DNA from: Streptomyces cyanogenus
GTDB lineage: Bacteria > Actinomycetota > Actinomycetes > Streptomycetales > Streptomycetaceae
DNA length: 64,000 bases
Reading direction: 5' to 3'
Assembly (NCBI RefSeq): GCF_017526105.1
Contig: NZ_CP071839.1
Coordinates: 620,001-684,000, forward strand
Made by a program: the position numbers and the translations under genes. Shown piece by piece: positions 1 through 6,929 of the stretch; the first letter of the stretch is position 1; the number at the start of each line of letters is the position of its first letter. The notes beneath the pieces were generated by a model. It had not been told where the DNA came from and did no database searches. It saw only the letters and a program-made list of their open reading frames with translations.

Positions 1-903
1 GTCGACGGACGCCCGGCCGGCAGCGCCTCCCTCGCCGAGGGCAGCACCCTCACCATCGACCTGGGCACCGGAACCGCCGAACACCGCCCCGGCCCGGTCG
101 GCACCGTGCGGTTCACCGGTCTGCCGGACACCGCCAAGGACCTGGAGATCTGGCTGCCGCACAACGAGACGACCGAACTCGTCGCGCTGCGCACCGACGC
201 CCCCGTCGAGCCCGTACCGGACCGGGGCCGCCGGGTGTGGCTGCACCACGGCAGTTCGATCAGCCACGGCTCCGACGCGGCGACCCCCACCACCACCTGG
301 CCGGCGCTCGCCGCGTCCCTGGGCGGAGTCGAGCTGGTCAACCTCGGGCTGGGCGGCAGCGCGCTGCTCGACCCGTTCACCGCCCGCGCGCTGCGTGACA
401 CGCCAGCCGACCTGATCAGCGTCAAGCTCGGCATCAACCTGGTCAACACCGACCTGATGCGGCTGCGCGCCTTCGGCCCCGCCGTGCACGGCTTCCTCGA
501 CACCGTCCGCGAGGGCCATCCCGGCACACCGCTGCTCGTCGTCTCCCCGGTCCTGTGCCCTCTGCACGAGGACACGCCCGGCCCCACCGCCCTGGATCCG
601 GCGGCCCTGGGCGAGGGGCGGCTGCGGTACCGGGCCACCGGGGACCCGGCCGAGCGGACGGCCGGGAAGCTCACCCTGGAGGTCGTCCGGGAGGAGCTGG
701 CCCGGATCGTGCGGGAGCGGGCGGCCGAGGACCCGGCTCTGCACCACCTGGACGGCCGTGAACTGTACGGCGAGGCCGACTTCGCCGAGCTGCCGCTGCC
801 CGACGGCCTCCACCCGGACACCGCCGGCCACCGCCGGATCGGCGAGCGGTTCGCGGCGCTGGCGTTCGCCCCGGACGGCCCCTTCGCCGGCCGCGCCGCC
901 TGA
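1..903 (+). CDS. SGNH/GDSL-type hydrolase, N-terminus outside the window
   Basis: The reading frame is open from the first base, so the start lies upstream of the window; 300 codons are visible. After an N-terminal beta-rich segment comes HHGSSISHG (near base 244), a variant of SGNH block I in which the second Ser is the likely nucleophile. DGLHPDTAGHRRIG near the end is block V and supplies the Asp and His of the triad. Families with this layout hydrolyse ester bonds of lipids or acetylated sugars; the GSS form and the extra N-terminal domain resemble carbohydrate-esterase-like members. The substrate cannot be told. The gene ends 16 bp from the convergent sortase gene. Confidence 0.8.
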   Translation, partial: VDGRPAGSASLAEGSTLTIDLGTGTAEHRPGPVGTVRFTGLPDTAKDLEIWLPHNETTELVALRTDAPVEPVPDRGRRVWLHHGSSISHGSDAATPTTTWPALAASLGGVELVNLGLGGSALLDPFTARALRDTPADLISVKLGINLVNTDLMRLRAFGPAVHGFLDTVREGHPGTPLLVVSPVLCPLHEDTPGPTALDPAALGEGRLRYRATGDPAERTAGKLTLEVVREELARIVRERAAEDPALHHLDGRELYGEADFAELPLPDGLHPDTAGHRRIGERFAALAFAPDGPFAGRAA

Positions 904-919
904 CCGGCCGCCCGGCGGC

Positions 920-1591
920 TCACACCAGGTGGGCGAAGACGACCAGGTTGTCGGTGTAGTCCCGTACCGTGCGGTCGTAGTCCCCGGCGCAGGTGATGAG
1001 CCGGACCTCGGGGCGCGAGGCGTCCGCGTAGACCCGCTTGCTCGGGAAGTCGTCCTTGGCGAAGGTCTCGGCGCTGTCCACGACGAACTCGGCCGTGCGC
1101 CCGTCGGCCCGCTCCACGGAGAACCGGTCGCCGCGCCCGAGTTCGTCGAGGTCGGCGAAGACGGCCGCGGAGCTCACCGTGTCGACGTGCCCGGCGATGA
1201 TCGCGGTGCCCTCCTCGCCGGGCGAGACACCCTCGGCGTACCAGCCGACGAGGTTGGTGTCGGTGGCGGGCGGCGGCTGCAGCTGGCCGGTGGAGCCGAT
1301 GGACAGGGTGGTGAAGGGGGCGTCCACGGAGATCTTCGGGATGCGCAGCCGGGTCGGTTCGGACCGGTCCAGTGGCTCGCCGGGGTGCCGCGGGTCGGCC
1401 GGCGCGGTGGCGCCGGTGCCCGAGGCACGGGGCGCCTGCGGTGTGTCGTCCGACTGGTGATGACCGCCGAACACGCTGACGGCGAGAAAGGCGGCCGCCA
1501 CGCCCCACAGCGTGAGCCGCCCGCCACGGCCGGCGGGCCGCTCCTGCTCTGCCGGTCCCGAGGGGGTCGGGGAGGAGGGATCTGCTGCCAT
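920..1591 (-). CDS. class F sortase
   Basis: A 223-residue membrane-anchored transpeptidase. A Pro-rich cytoplasmic leader is followed by a membrane segment at about residues 26-43, a linker, and the sortase barrel from about residue 80. The catalytic residues are all present: His135 in AGHVDT, Cys201 in LITCAG and Arg210 in TVRDYTDN. Short barrel length and the LITCAGDYD form fit class F, typical of actinobacteria. Such enzymes attach secreted proteins to the cell wall. The next gene on the same strand, 153 bp upstream, is a signal-peptide protein with a C-terminal membrane helix and basic tail, so it is the likely substrate. Confidence 0.9.
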   Translation of the reverse strand: MAADPSSPTPSGPAEQERPAGRGGRLTLWGVAAAFLAVSVFGGHHQSDDTPQAPRASGTGATAPADPRHPGEPLDRSEPTRLRIPKISVDAPFTTLSIGSTGQLQPPPATDTNLVGWYAEGVSPGEEGTAIIAGHVDTVSSAAVFADLDELGRGDRFSVERADGRTAEFVVDSAETFAKDDFPSKRVYADASRPEVRLITCAGDYDRTVRDYTDNLVVFAHLV

Positions 1592-1744
1592 CGGACACCA
1601 CCTCGCTCGATCAGGGCAGCACGGGGGTCAGGACGGGAACGGAACGCCGCCGGGTCCGGCGTCCGGGGCGGAAGGAAGGGGGCGCGGGCCGCCGGCGCGG
1701 TGCGCGCGCCGACGGCGCCCGCAGCCCCTGGACGTACCGGCCCG

Positions 1745-2341
1745 TCAGGACACCGGCTCGGCGGCCTTCTTGCGGCGCAGCGCGTACGCGCCGGCGGCGC
1801 CTACGGCGAGCACGGCGAGGCCGCCCGCGGTGACCCCCGGCGAAGCGAGCGCACCGCCACCGGTGTGCATGCCACCGCGCGGCTTCTCGTGGTCGTCACC
1901 CCACTCGCTCTTGTCACCCTTGTCGCCCCTGTCGCCTCTCTCGCCCTTGTCGCCCTTGTCACCCCGCTCGCTCTTGTCTCCCTTGTCCTCATCGCTGTCG
2001 CGCCCCTTGTCCTTGTAGCTCTCGGGGTCGAAGCGGCTGTCGCCACCCGAGCCCCAGTCGTCGCCGGACACCGCGGCGAGGGCTCCGCCACCCGTGTGCA
2101 TTCCGCCGCGCGGCCCGTCGTGTTCCCCGCCGGAGTCGCGCTTGTTGCCGTAGTCCTTGTCGTGGTCGCCGTCCGACCCCTTGTCCTCACGGTCGGAGTC
2201 GCTGTCGTGCTCCTTGCTGTACGAGGAGTCGTCCCGGCCGCTGTCGCGCTCGGCCGGTACGGCGAACGCGGCGCCGGGTGTGGCGAAGGCCAGGGCGGCG
2301 GCGGCAGCCGCCGTTGCCAGGAGCATGCGGGCAGAGCGCAT
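1745..2341 (-). CDS. Asp/Lys/Gly-rich surface protein, probable sortase substrate
   Basis: 198 residues: signal peptide 1-27 ending AFA, an extremely charged low-complexity middle (Asp, Lys, Glu, Gly, Ser; KGDK/RGDK repeats at about 119-150), a hydrophobic helix at about 170-188 and the tail RRKK plus six residues. This is the architecture of a wall-anchored protein. There is no LPxTG. Instead the 13-residue block PRGGMHTGGGALA occurs twice, at 77-89 and 154-166, the second just ahead of the helix where a sorting signal belongs. The DNA repeats in 9-bp steps across about 1906-1990. Start chosen at the ATG that opens the signal peptide; the frame stays open far upstream but antisense to the next gene. 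Confidence 0.75.
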   Translation of the reverse strand: MRSARMLLATAAAAAALAFATPGAAFAVPAERDSGRDDSSYSKEHDSDSDREDKGSDGDHDKDYGNKRDSGGEHDGPRGGMHTGGGALAAVSGDDWGSGGDSRFDPESYKDKGRDSDEDKGDKSERGDKGDKGERGDRGDKGDKSEWGDDHEKPRGGMHTGGGALASPGVTAGGLAVLAVGAAGAYALRRKKAAEPVS

Positions 2342-2581
2342 AGTGATGTCCTTCCGCGGTGACCGGGCAGCGGATACCTCATCAGCTGGGTGGACCCGGC
2401 CCCGACATGAACCAGCGTCAGCGAGGCCCCTGGGCTCCCACCATCCGAGCCGCCCAGCCGGGTCACCACGCCACCCGTCTGCCCCAGCGCGCCGGGTCCG
2501 GGACGCCTCGTACGGGCCAATCGCCGCAGCGGCCGTACGCCTGCCGGAGTGATCGCCGAAATCGCGAGGAGGAGGTGACCC

Positions 2582-3574
2582 ATGACCGTGACCGTCCGGC
2601 GGGGACGGCGCCTCCGGCGGCCCGCCGCCGTGTGGGCCGGTGTCCTGCTCGCCGTCGCCGCCGTCGCCGGCCCCGCCCGTGCGGGGGCGGAGACGGTGAC
2701 GGAGTATCCGGTCACCACGACGGCCGGTGCCGCGCCCTTCGGCATCACCGGGGGTCCGGACGGTGCGGTGTGGTTCGCGGAGCACGACGCCGGGCGGATC
2801 GGGCGGATGGCGGCCGACGGTACGGTCACCGACTTCCCGACCTCGGGTCCGGACACCGGTCCGGCGGAGATCACCGTAGGACCGGACGGGGCCCTGTGGT
2901 TCACCGAGACCGCCGCGGGCCGGATCGGCCGCATCACCGCCTCCGGCGGGCTCACCGAGTTCCCGCTGCCGGCGGCCGGCAGCGGCCCGGCCGGGATCGC
3001 GCTCGGCCCGGACCGGGCGCTGTGGTTCACCGAGGCGACCGGGAACCGGATCGGCCGGATCACGGGCGGGGGCCGGATCAGCGAGTACCCGGTGCCCACC
3101 CCGGACGCCTCTGCCGGCTCCATCGCGGCCGGCGGGGACGGCGCCCTGTGGTTCACCGAGCTGGGCGGCGGCAAGGTCGGGCGGATCACCGCCTCCGGAC
3201 GGATCACCGAGTTCCCGCTGCCCGCCGGCACCGGGTTCCCGGGCGGCATCGTCGCCGGGCCGGGCGGCATGTGGCTCACCGCGTCCGGCGGGCCCGCGGT
3301 CGTCCGGATCGACTACACCGGGCGCGTCACCCGGTTCCCGCTGCCCGGCCCGGACAGCCTGCCGGCCGGCATCGCCCGCGGGCCCGACGGGCAGGTCTGG
3401 TACGCCGACCAGGCCGGCCGGATCGGCCGGATCACCGCGAACGGCGCGCTCACCGCCTTCCCGGTGCCCGACGGCGCCGGCAAGGTGCCGCTGCGGCTGG
3501 CGGCCGGGCCCGGCCGGGCCGTGTGGTTCACGGAACTGCTCGGCAACGCCGTCGGCCGCGTCCGGGCCGGCTGA
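2582..3574 (+). CDS. secreted seven-bladed propeller, virginiamycin-B-lyase-like fold
   Basis: 330 residues with an Arg-rich signal peptide (about 1-34) and seven repeats of the type GPDGALWFTE...GRIGRI, each one blade of a beta-propeller. Similarity is to the streptogramin B lyase (Vgb) superfamily. However the whole protein has a single His (in WFAEHDAG of blade 1), while Vgb lyases use two active-site His residues, so streptogramin cleavage is unlikely. A binding or unknown hydrolase/lyase role outside the cell is more probable. Start ATG has an excellent ribosome site (GAGGAGGAGGTGA, 3 bases away). Transcribed divergently from the surface-protein gene. Confidence 0.75.
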   Translation: MTVTVRRGRRLRRPAAVWAGVLLAVAAVAGPARAGAETVTEYPVTTTAGAAPFGITGGPDGAVWFAEHDAGRIGRMAADGTVTDFPTSGPDTGPAEITVGPDGALWFTETAAGRIGRITASGGLTEFPLPAAGSGPAGIALGPDRALWFTEATGNRIGRITGGGRISEYPVPTPDASAGSIAAGGDGALWFTELGGGKVGRITASGRITEFPLPAGTGFPGGIVAGPGGMWLTASGGPAVVRIDYTGRVTRFPLPGPDSLPAGIARGPDGQVWYADQAGRIGRITANGALTAFPVPDGAGKVPLRLAAGPGRAVWFTELLGNAVGRVRAG

Positions 3575-3610
3575 CGCCGAGGCCTCACGGCGACGATCTC
3601 CCGCCCTCTT

Positions 3611-3630
3611 GTTATGACCACTGTCATAAC
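3611..3630. promoter_or_regulatory. perfect 20-bp palindrome, operator-like
   Basis: GTTATGACCACTGTCATAAC: 8-bp arms GTTATGAC/GTCATAAC around CACT. It is AT-rich against its surroundings, lies 49 bp before the GTG of the SCO6745-type gene and has the size and symmetry of a TetR- or MarR-type operator. No cognate regulator gene is adjacent. Confidence 0.65.
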
Positions 3631-3678
3631 GCAGGCTGGTGCCGACGGCATGACAGGCCGACACGGCGGGAGGAAACA

Positions 3679-4557
3679 GTGGCGGACGGAATGGCGCGGG
3701 CACTGTGGGAGCGCTACGAACCGGTGCACCAGCTCGTGTACTTCGCACCCGAGGCGCACCGGGCGGCGGAAGGGCTGGGGCTGCGCGGGTTCTGGATGGG
3801 CTACTTCGCGCTGCGCGCCGCCCCGCTCGGCGCGGCACCCCCGTCCGTGGTCACGGGCTGCTTCTACGTCTTCCACCCCGCGCGGGTGGCCCGGGCGCTG
3901 CCGGACGCCTGGTCGTACGCCGCTCCGGCGGACGCGCTGGCGGCCCGTCAGGAGGCGATGGACGCGGCGATGACCCGGGTGCTCGGAGCGGACACCGTCG
4001 CGTCGGCGGCGTTCGCGGAGGCCGCGGACCTCGCCTGGGAGGCCGCCGCGGGCGCGGACACGGCGGGCAGGGTGCTGGGCGCCGCCAACCAGGCGCTGGA
4101 GCGCCCGGACCGGCCCACCGCACGCCTGTGGCAGGCGCTGACGACCCTGCGCGAGCACCGGGGCGACTCCCATGTGGCGGTGCTGGTCGGTCTGGGGATC
4201 GGACCGGTCGAGGCCATGGTGCTCAAGGCGGCGGCCGGCGAGTCCGACGGGGCCTTCCTGCGCGAGACCCGTAGGTGGCCCCAGGAGGACTGGGCGGCGG
4301 CCGAGGCGCGGCTGCGCGCGGCCGGCCGGCTCGCGGCGGACGGTTCGCTCACGCCCGCGGGGGCGGCCCTGCGCGCGGAGGCGGAGGCGCTGACCGACGC
4401 GGCGGCCGAGGGGCCGTGGAGCGCGCTGGGCCCCGAGCGGAGCGGGCGCCTGGCCGCGCTGCTGGAGCCGCTGGCCCGCGCGGTCGGCGAGTCGGGGCTG
4501 CTGCCGGCCGGGAATCCGGTGGGGCTGACCGGGGGGACGTACCCCGCCGGCCGCTGA
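3679..4557 (+). CDS. SCO6745-family protein
   Basis: 292 residues, almost entirely alpha-helical and Ala/Leu-rich, without signal peptide or membrane segment. The opening ALWERYEPVHQLVYFAPE and the GLRGFWMGYFALRAAPLG segment are typical of the SCO6745-like (HTH_67) family of Streptomyces; the C-terminal third (RRWPQEDWAAAEARLRAAG...LTPAGAALR) looks like a winged-helix unit. The biochemical function is unknown. GTG start chosen because GGGAGGA sits 4 bases upstream. A perfect palindrome lies in the leader, so expression is probably controlled by a dimeric repressor. Followed by a strong hairpin. Confidence 0.6.
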   Translation: MADGMARALWERYEPVHQLVYFAPEAHRAAEGLGLRGFWMGYFALRAAPLGAAPPSVVTGCFYVFHPARVARALPDAWSYAAPADALAARQEAMDAAMTRVLGADTVASAAFAEAADLAWEAAAGADTAGRVLGAANQALERPDRPTARLWQALTTLREHRGDSHVAVLVGLGIGPVEAMVLKAAAGESDGAFLRETRRWPQEDWAAAEARLRAAGRLAADGSLTPAGAALRAEAEALTDAAAEGPWSALGPERSGRLAALLEPLARAVGESGLLPAGNPVGLTGGTYPAGR

Positions 4558-4561
4558 AGGG

Positions 4562-4598
4562 CCGGCCCCGGCGCCCCCGCCCGGGGCACCGGGGCCGG
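4562..4598 (+). terminator. hairpin terminator after the SCO6745-family gene
   Basis: CCGGCCCCGG (4562-4571) pairs perfectly with CCGGGGCCGG (4589-4598), starting 5 bases after the stop codon. No T-tract, as usual in Streptomyces. Confidence 0.55.
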
Positions 4599-4709
4599 GC
4601 ACGCCGCACGAAGAGCGGGCGCGCACCGGCCACCAGCCACCGGCAGCCGCCGGGATCAACGGTCGAAGTGACCGGCGAGCGGCCTTGGTCGGGGTCGTAC
4701 CCTGAGGCC

Positions 4710-5576
4710 GTGGTCAACGGAGACGAGGATCCAGGACAGGTGGCGGCCCGGCTCACCGGGCGGCCGGTCACGGGGGCCCGGCGGGCGTCGGGGTCACCCG
4801 CCGAAGTACTGCTGGACGACGGAACCCCGGTGATGGTCAAGCGCGGCGACGGTCCGCGGGCGGTGCGCGCCGAGGTGGCGGGGCTGCGCTGGCTGGCCGC
4901 GGCGGACGCGGTGCGGGTGCCGGCGGTGCTCGGGCACGACGAACACTGGATGGTGACCGAACGGGTGCCGACCGGCTCCCCCGACCCCACGGCAGCGCTG
5001 CTTCTCGGCCAAGCACTCGCCGCGCTGCACGCGGCCGGCGCGCCCCACTTCGGGGCACCGCCGCCCGACGGCCCGGAGGACGCCTGGATCGGCCGCGCTC
5101 CCCTGCGGAACGCACCGGGCACCGACTGGCCCCGCTGGTACGCCGAACACCGCGTGCTGCCCTATGTGCGCGGTGCGGTCGACCGCGGCACTCTCCGGCC
5201 GGGCGAGGCGGCCGTGTTCGAGCAGGTCTGCGCCCGGCTGCCGGAGCTGGCGGGTCCGCCGGAGCCGCCCGCCCGGCTGCACGGCGACCTGTGGAACGGG
5301 AACGTGCTGTGGGGCGCCGACGGCGAGGTCCGGCTCATCGACCCGGCCGCGCACGGCGGGCACCGGGAGACCGACCTGGCGATGCTTCAGCTGTTCGGCT
5401 GCCCCCATCTGGACCGGGTGCTCGCCGGCTATCGGCAGACGGCACCGCTGGCCGACGGCTGGCGGGACCGGGTGGGGCTGCACCAACTCTTTCCGCTGCT
5501 GGTGCACGCCGTGTTGTTCGGGCGGGGGTACGCCGAACAGGCCCTGGTGACGGCGCGGAACGCGCTTGCGGCATGA
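4710..5576 (+). CDS. fructosamine kinase-family phosphotransferase
   Basis: About 288 residues with an aminoglycoside-phosphotransferase fold. PVMVKRGDGP holds the ATP-binding Lys, RLHGDLWNGNVLW is the catalytic loop (HGDLWNGN is the fructosamine-kinase signature) and VRLIDPAAHGGHRETDLAM replaces the DFG motif. Fructosamine-3-kinases phosphorylate sugars glycated onto lysine so they fall off; bacterial members may act on free or protein-bound ketoamines. Start is uncertain: GTG 4710, or GTG 4740, which has GAGGA 10 bases upstream. Not obviously linked to the RiPP genes behind it. Confidence 0.8.
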   Translation: MVNGDEDPGQVAARLTGRPVTGARRASGSPAEVLLDDGTPVMVKRGDGPRAVRAEVAGLRWLAAADAVRVPAVLGHDEHWMVTERVPTGSPDPTAALLLGQALAALHAAGAPHFGAPPPDGPEDAWIGRAPLRNAPGTDWPRWYAEHRVLPYVRGAVDRGTLRPGEAAVFEQVCARLPELAGPPEPPARLHGDLWNGNVLWGADGEVRLIDPAAHGGHRETDLAMLQLFGCPHLDRVLAGYRQTAPLADGWRDRVGLHQLFPLLVHAVLFGRGYAEQALVTARNALAA

Positions 5577-5605
5577 CGTCGTCGGCGCACCCCTCCGGGC
5601 TGTGA

Positions 5606-5618
5606 TTACGGAGCGTAA
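5606..5618. promoter_or_regulatory. 13-bp palindrome ahead of the RiPP precursor
   Basis: TTACG-GAG-CGTAA, a perfect inverted repeat 60 bp before tgmA, in a noticeably AT-rich 100-bp spacer that also holds TATAAG (5644-5649). This spacer is the only room for the promoter of the RiPP locus, so the palindrome is a candidate operator. Confidence 0.4.
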
Positions 5619-5677
5619 GGAAACCAATCACTCGTTCGATTCGTATAAGGACGTGAAAGCCTAATCAGGGAGAGACC

Positions 5678-5869
5678 ATGCAACCGTTCACGCTCAACTA
5701 CGCGCGCCCCGCTGTGCAGTTGGACGTCACCACTCCGTACGCGTACGACTCCGGACTGCAGTTGAACGTCCTCCCGGACGGGCGCATCGCCGCCACCGAC
5801 CACGTGACTCTGCGGGCACTGGGAACCACGACCTCCACGGCCGGTTCCAAGACGCACTTCGACGACTGA
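5678..5869 (+). CDS. tgmA: ATP-grasp-modified RiPP precursor (graspetide family)
   Basis: 63 residues. The N-terminal leader opens with PFTLNYARPA and continues with TTPYAYDSG and QLNVLPDGR, the conserved leader features of the putative ATP-grasp target peptides found next to SAV_5884-type ligases. The C-terminal core GTTTSTAGSKTHFDD is rich in Thr/Ser donors (T50-T54, S57, T59), has one Lys (K58) and ends in two Asp acceptors (D62, D63). Family knowledge predicts omega-ester or omega-amide links made by the ligase gene 17 bp downstream. Ribosome site GGGAGAG, 4 bases before the ATG. Called from the sequence pattern and neighbour; the product is unknown. Confidence 0.85.
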   Translation: MQPFTLNYARPAVQLDVTTPYAYDSGLQLNVLPDGRIAATDHVTLRALGTTTSTAGSKTHFDD

Positions 5870-5886
5870 ACCGCGGACCGCGACAG

Positions 5887-6870
5887 ATGACCGTGCTCAT
5901 CCTGACAAGTGAAGAGGACGTGACGGCGGACATGGTGGTCCTCCGGCTGGGCGAGGCCGGGGTGCCCGTCGTCCGGCTCGATCCCGCCGATCTGACCAAC
6001 GGGGTGGCGCTGTCGGGCGAGTACGTGCAGGGCTCCTGCCGGGGACATCTGTCCGTCGGCGGGCGCCTGGTGAGCATGAACGGCCTGCGCTCCATCTGGG
6101 TGCGCAGGCCGGGAGCCCCGGCCGCGCGCGCCGCCCAGCCGTCCGCCTGGCTGACGGAGGAGTCGGCGCAGGCGCTGTACGGCATGCTGCGCTGGAGCGA
6201 CGCCCGGTGGATGAACCATCCGGACGCCGCCCGCCGGGCCCGGCACAAGCCCTGGCAGCTGCACCTGGCCCAGCGCAGCGGACTGCCGGTGCCGGCCACC
6301 CTCATCACCACGTTCCCGCAGGCCGCGCGGGCGTTCGCGGAACGCTTCCCGGACCTGGTGGTCAAACCGGTCTCCGGGGCGCACCCGCAGGAGCCGCCCC
6401 GGGCGGTGCCGACCAGCCGGGTGGCACCGGACGCCGACTTCACCGCCGTGGCCTTCGGTCCGACCCTGCTGCAACGGCGGATCGCCAAGCGGGCCGACAT
6501 CCGGCTCACCGTCGTCGGCGGGACCCTGCTGGCCGCGCGTAAGCCCACCGATCCGGACGCCCATCCGGACGACGTGGACGTGCGGTTCGCCCCGGCGGGC
6601 ACTCCCTGGGTCCCCGCGGACGTGCCGCCGCGTGTCGCCGAGGGCGTGCTGAGCTACATGGCCGGCGCGGAACTGGCGTACGGCGCCTTCGACTTCGCGG
6701 AGGACGCCGACGGGATCTGGTGGTTCCTCGAGTGCAACCAGTCCGGCCAGTTCGGCTTCGTGGAGATGGACACCGGCCAGCCGATCGCCGCCACCATCGC
6801 CGACTGGCTCGCGGGGCAGGCCGGTCCGGGCCGCAGGTGTGCGCAGGGTGACCGGAGCGCAGCCTCGTGA
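5887..6870 (+). CDS. tgmB: ATP-grasp ribosomal peptide maturase
   Basis: 327 residues, the usual size. The N-terminal pre-ATP-grasp domain (MTVLILTSEEDVTADMV...) leads into the ATP-grasp core: LVVKPVSGAH with the ATP-binding Lys, RLTVVGGTLLAARKP, and WFLECNQSGQFGFVE carrying the Mg-binding Glu/Asn pair. These enzymes activate Asp/Glu side chains of the precursor as acyl phosphates and join them to Thr/Ser/Lys side chains. Starts 17 bp after tgmA with only a weak ribosome site, so translation is probably coupled. The methyltransferase that normally completes this three-gene system is not next to it; an oxidoreductase is. Confidence 0.9.
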   Translation: MTVLILTSEEDVTADMVVLRLGEAGVPVVRLDPADLTNGVALSGEYVQGSCRGHLSVGGRLVSMNGLRSIWVRRPGAPAARAAQPSAWLTEESAQALYGMLRWSDARWMNHPDAARRARHKPWQLHLAQRSGLPVPATLITTFPQAARAFAERFPDLVVKPVSGAHPQEPPRAVPTSRVAPDADFTAVAFGPTLLQRRIAKRADIRLTVVGGTLLAARKPTDPDAHPDDVDVRFAPAGTPWVPADVPPRVAEGVLSYMAGAELAYGAFDFAEDADGIWWFLECNQSGQFGFVEMDTGQPIAATIADWLAGQAGPGRRCAQGDRSAAS

Positions 6871-6878
6871 GAGTGCCG

Positions 6879-6917
6879 GGAACGGCTCGGAGAACAGCTC
6901 GTGGAACGGCTCGGAGA
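6879..6917 (+). repeat. 15-bp direct repeat with 24-bp period
   Basis: GGAACGGCTCGGAGA occurs at 6879-6893 and again at 6903-6917, filling the gap between tgmB and the oxidoreductase. The second copy forms the ribosome site of the oxidoreductase. A period of 24 keeps an in-frame GTG (6867, overlapping the tgmB stop) open into the oxidoreductase. Confidence 0.8.
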
Positions 6918-6929
6918 GGGGAACGCGAC

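Noticed and set aside
1906..1990. Short tandem repeat that might be a CRISPR or VNTR
   Set aside because: It is the DNA of the KGDK/RGDK protein repeats in the surface protein, 9-bp steps in frame.
2359..3678. Plus-strand Arg/Pro-rich frame preceding the SCO6745-type gene
   Set aside because: It is a shifted reading of the propeller gene; the real gene starts at GTG 3679 with a good ribosome site.
2342..3838. Open minus-strand extension of the surface-protein frame, nearly 700 codons in all
   Set aside because: It runs antisense through the propeller gene, lacks any ribosome site, and the signal peptide begins at 2341.
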